From positions 310,001 to 374,000 of the forward strand of contig JAMPIV010005812.1 of assembly GCA_024509875.1 (NCBI GenBank): a stretch of DNA of 64,000 nucleotides, read 5' to 3'. The translations under genes were made by a program, and so were the position numbers. The stretch comes from Oreohelix idahoensis (Eukaryota; Mollusca; Gastropoda; Stylommatophora; Oreohelicidae). This document shows, piece after piece, positions 60,491-64,000 of this stretch (the stretch's first letter is position 1; the number at the start of each line of letters is the position of its first letter). The notes beneath the pieces were generated by a model that saw only the letters and a list, made by a program, of their open reading frames with translations, was not told where the DNA came from and did no database searches.

Positions 60491-63216
60491 CGTCCTGTTG
60501 TTAAACTAAAAGAAGGAGAAACCATAGTCAACCTGGTCATAGTGTATGGGCCAAATGAGGATGAGAGAGCAGAGGTCAAGGAGGAATTCTTCGAGCTGCT
60601 TCAAAGGACAGTGGATGACTGCCTAGATGAAGTTATCATGCTCGGAGATTTTAATGCCAGAGATGGAAATGACCATGCTAGATGGGGTGGAGTTATCGGA
60701 AGATATGGAGAAGATACTCTCAATGAAAATGGAAAGCGACTCCTTAGATTCTGCAGTGAGCAGAATCTGATCATTACAAACACAAAGTCCCCCCATAAGC
60801 GCATACATGCATACACTAGATGTGAATCAACAAAGAATGAGAAGTCAGTGATCGAATATGCCATTGTTCGGAGAAGCTCATTCAAATATGTCCGAGATGC
60901 TAGAGTCTGGAGGGGGCCAGAGATTGGAAGTGATCACTACCTGCTAACAATCAAAAGAACAACTGAAAGAGTTGCTCAGTCTAGGAACTGTCCAACATCA
61001 CGCAAGAAACCAAGTAAACGAGCAGGAGAAATGAGCATTAGGACCTACAAGCTGAGAGAGCCAGAAATTAAGACCAGATATCAGGGGCTTATTGCTGCAG
61101 CGGTGAGCAACACAGAAGAACGACCTGATGACTTGGAAACCCTCTGGATTAAATTCAAGGATATCATAAAGACAGCTGCTGTAGAAGCATGCGGTGAAGT
61201 CCGACTTGGGAACCAGAGAAAGAGGACACCTTGGTGGACAGAGGAAGTCAAAGAGAAAATAAGAGAGAAGAAAATGGCATGGAAACAATACTTAGGAGCT
61301 AAAAACACAACAGGACAAATGGAAAAAATATAGAGAATATGTGACACTCAGAACAGAAGCAAAGAACAAAGTGCTAGCAGCAAAACAGAAGTCCTGGGAA
61401 GAATTTGGAGAAAAGCTAGAAAAAGATGCACAAGAAAACCAGAAATTGTTCTATAAGACCCTAAAGAACATGAGGAAGGAAAAACAATGCCCTCTCAAAT
61501 TTATAAAGGGCAAGCAAGGCAAATTGCTTACTGCCCCGAAGGAAGTAATGGGAAGATGGAAAGAATATTTCTCAGAACTCCTGGATGGTGAGCATGGTGA
61601 AGCATCAGAAATGATAAACACTAGCACAGAAGAGAAAACCAATGATGGTGAAGATGACATAAAGATGGAAGAACTGAAGGCAGCACTGGAGAAAATCAAG
61701 ATGGGCAAAGCAGCAGGGCATGATGGTATAACACCAGAAATGGTTAAGTTCATGGGAGCATCAGGCGACCTATTACTCTTAAGGGTTTTACAGGCAGCGT
61801 GGTACAACAAGACCATACCAAAGGATTGGGAGATTGCCATCATAACACCAATTTTCAAAAAGGGTGACAATCGACAGTGTGGAAACCATAGAGGCATATC
61901 CCTTCTCAGTGTCCCTGGTAAAATCTACTCTAGAATCCTAGAGCAGAGACTCTGACGCCTAGCTGAGCCACAATTGGATGAGGTCCAGTGCGGATTCCGA
62001 GCAAACCGAAGTACTCAAGACCTAATCTTCACACTCAGACAGCTGAGTGAAAAGGCCCTTGAGTATAAGAGTGAGATGCATCTTTGTTTCATAGATCTGG
62101 AAAAGGCGTTTGACAGGGTCCCCTGGAGCAAACTTTGGGACTGTTTGGCAAGGAAGAATATTCCAGCACCTCTGATTCATGCTATACAGAGCTTCTACAA
62201 GTCTTGCAGAAATTATATGAGGACAGCAAACCATAAGTCGGAAGAGTTCAGGACCACCACTGGTGTAAGACAAGGTGATATCCTATCACCTTACCTCTTC
62301 ATACTCCTTATGGACTATGTCATCAAGGCATGTAAGGAGAGAACAAGAAAGTATTCAGTGGGGTACTGGAAGATGAGACAGGTCTATATTTCGGAGCTGG
62401 CATTTGCTGATGATGTTGCCCTGATTGCTAAATCAGAGGCACATCTCCAATCCAACCTGCAAGTCTGGAAGGAAGAGCTGGAGAAGAGAGGGATGGTCAT
62501 AAGCAGCTCTAAAACAAAATCCATGGTGATATCACGAGAAGAAAGAAAACATCAGATTAAGCTGGGAGAACAGGTTCTGGAGCAGGTCGACCACTTTAAA
62601 TACCTCGGAGCTATTATAGACCGAAAGGGAGGCATCAAAGAAGAGTTGGCCACTCGAAAAGCAGCCGCTGGGAGACTTTTTCAGGCCATAAATCGAGGAT
62701 TCCTCAGCAAGAGAGAGGTTGGTAAGAAAACGAAGATGGCTGTATACCGCTCCACCTATGTCCCAGTCTTGACATACGGATGCGAGTCATGGGCAATGAC
62801 TACAACCCATAAAAGCCAGATCCAAACCTCAGAAATGAGGTATCTGAGGAAGGTGGTTGAAGTAACAAGAAGAGACAAGGTACGCAACCAGACGATACGT
62901 CAAGGCCTTAAATCCTACCCCCTGCAGACCCAAGTAGAACAGTCCCAATTAAGATGGTTTGGCCATGTCTGCAGAATGGGAGAAGATCGGATACCACGAC
63001 AAGCATGGGAAACAAAGAGCCAAGGATCCAGACCCCGAGGACGACCCAGAGTCCGCTGGGAGGACAACATTAGACAATCTTTGAAGGATCAAGGACTAGA
63101 ATGGAACCAGGCCAGGAGGAAGACAGCCGATAGGATAGTCTGGCGCTCTCTCTTCCAAACCTCTACACCTCACGGTAGAAGGGGAACGACTAAGTAAGTA
63201 AGTAAGGCTTCTTTGG

Positions 63217-64000
63217 CTGAATCACAAAATTGGGGGGCATGCGTTAGATCTCGCCCAAATAGCTCTTTTTCATCTACTAACACTATTCTTAACCCTAACC
63301 CTATTTCGAGATGTTTCAAAAACAATTAAGTGCAACAAACATTGAGGCTGTATGTCTTAAAAGAAAAAAAACCAATATAATACCTATTCAATGCTTATTA
63401 CTGTATCTCCTAATCCTTATTTAAGGGCATACCAACTTGGGTGACTTATTCTCATTCTAACCCACGAGCCATACTGTGCGCCAGATTGACCTTTACTTTT
63501 ACTAGCGGGCGCATCCTGCGCCAGCGAGATATTTGTTGAATTTAAATGGAAACTTTGAAAATACTTGGTGATAAGCTGATTTTAAATCATTTCATTACAT
63601 CCGGAATACGTGTGAATGTTTGTGAGCGAAAAAACTTTCTGAAGCTGAAATGTTGTGCTTTACATCAATTGCTGTAGATCTACCTGTGGGTCGCATAGTA
63701 CAATTCTAAATAAGAATGAAAAATTAGAAAATAAGTGGCTATAGCGTGTTTATATTATGTAAACACCTCCTGTGGACCACATGTTTTGAATTGGTAGTGA
63801 AATAAGTATTCTGGTGCTAAATTTTAGCATACTTTTATCAAGTAATGACATCATGAGGCTGTTTCTTTACATACAGCGTAATCACATACATAAAGGTCAT
63901 AAACTATCAACGGATCAACTACAATAAATTATTTCTAAATGAATTTTAGCGATATCGTTAATAACTTATTTTCAACTTCGATAAGGTCGTTTAACAAATG
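63217..64000. other. No recognisable gene
   Basis: AT-rich with one taaccctaaccct word near 63290. No repeat family or exon recognised. Confidence 0.5.

Larger units (their letters stand above)
57725..60496 (-). mobile_element. LINE-I: I-like LINE with RNase H, 5'-truncated, 11-bp TSD
   Basis: Bounded by gttgttaaact at 57714-57724 and 60497-60507. Read on the minus strand it has the end of the linker, reverse transcriptase, RNase H, a zinc-like CxC...H...C motif and a (GAA)n tail at 57725-57742. The endonuclease is missing. RNase H plus this layout fits the I/jockey superfamily. Confidence 0.92.
57463..63197 (+). pseudogene. RTE-C endonuclease-reverse transcriptase, broken
   Basis: Compared with the intact copy at 14772: the start ATG is ACG; an extra A near 57555 shifts frame; LINE-I interrupts the endonuclease after residue about 116; an extra A at about 61326 shifts frame; a CGA-to-TGA stop lies at 61953. 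Between these the frames are long and nearly identical to the intact copy (60515-61333, 61341-61955, 61974-63197). The catalytic FADDVALI and the GRPRVRWED tail remain. The protein stop again falls in the TAAG tail. Domain order and role are as for the intact copy. Confidence 0.88.
57249..63205 (+). mobile_element. RTE-C: second full-length copy, split by LINE-I, 11-bp TSD
   Basis: Bounded by ggcttctttgg at 57238-57248 and 63206-63216. RTE-C sequence runs 57249-57724 and 60497-63205, with LINE-I between. Removing LINE-I gives a copy very close to 14645-17815. Confidence 0.93.

Noticed and set aside
63285..63303. Telomere repeat (taaccctaaccct)
   Set aside because: Only two units, also seen near 56760; chance-level short word.

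Overview
This is a eukaryotic, invertebrate-like genomic window. It has two spliced host genes with GT-AG introns, no operons or ribosome binding sites, and a heavy load of degenerate interspersed repeats. The transposon set (several RTE-like LINEs, an I-like LINE with RNase H, tRNA-derived SINEs, mariner, a pogo/Tigger-like element, hAT-like short elements) and the AT-rich, microsatellite-rich background fit a lophotrochozoan, perhaps a mollusc. The species cannot be fixed from the sequence.

Host genes. On the minus strand, ten exons from 55185 down to 32119 encode the last 545 residues of a GTPBP1/GTPBP2-family translational GTPase. All junction phases agree, the G1, G3 and G4 motifs are present, and the gene ends with a stop at 32119. 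Its 5' exons are not confidently found. On the plus strand, two exons (12041-12231 and 18714-18820) with matching phase belong to a second gene that I do not recognise. The two genes point toward each other.

Transposons. I use working names. RTE-A: near-complete minus copy at 1785-5010 plus many fragments. RTE-B: full-length copy 38119-41426 plus copies at 8.3, 52 and 54 kb. RTE-C: an intact 1011-codon copy at 14645-17815, a second full-length but broken copy at 57249-63205, and fragments. LINE-D: 3' pieces at 48-53 kb. LINE-I: has RNase H, 57725-60496. Four SINE-like families occur: T1 (tRNA-like head, RTE-B tail), T2 (tRNA head), T3 (tRNA head) and X. A 301-bp element (G) and DNA transposons complete the set. 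Many insertions have clean target-site duplications (TSDs), so insertion order can be read directly.

Layout. 1-6.4 kb: a full RTE-A between two TA microsatellites. 6.5-9.4 kb: a 54-bp minisatellite invaded by two truncated LINEs. 12-18.8 kb: unknown-gene intron holding a four-layer transposon nest. 18.9-31 kb: minisatellites and SINEs. 32-55.3 kb: the GTPBP1-like gene with transposon-filled introns. 57-63.2 kb: RTE-C split by LINE-I.

Most notable. The RTE-B copy at 8326-9346 carries roughly 150 one-directional A-to-G changes on its sense strand inside a sharply bounded patch of about 880 bp. This is what one expects if an ADAR-edited LINE RNA was reverse-transcribed back into the genome. Other notable items are a short element strikingly like mammalian Tigger1, a potentially active RTE-C copy, a SINE that borrowed the RTE-B tail, and at least three minisatellites that grew inside transposon copies.
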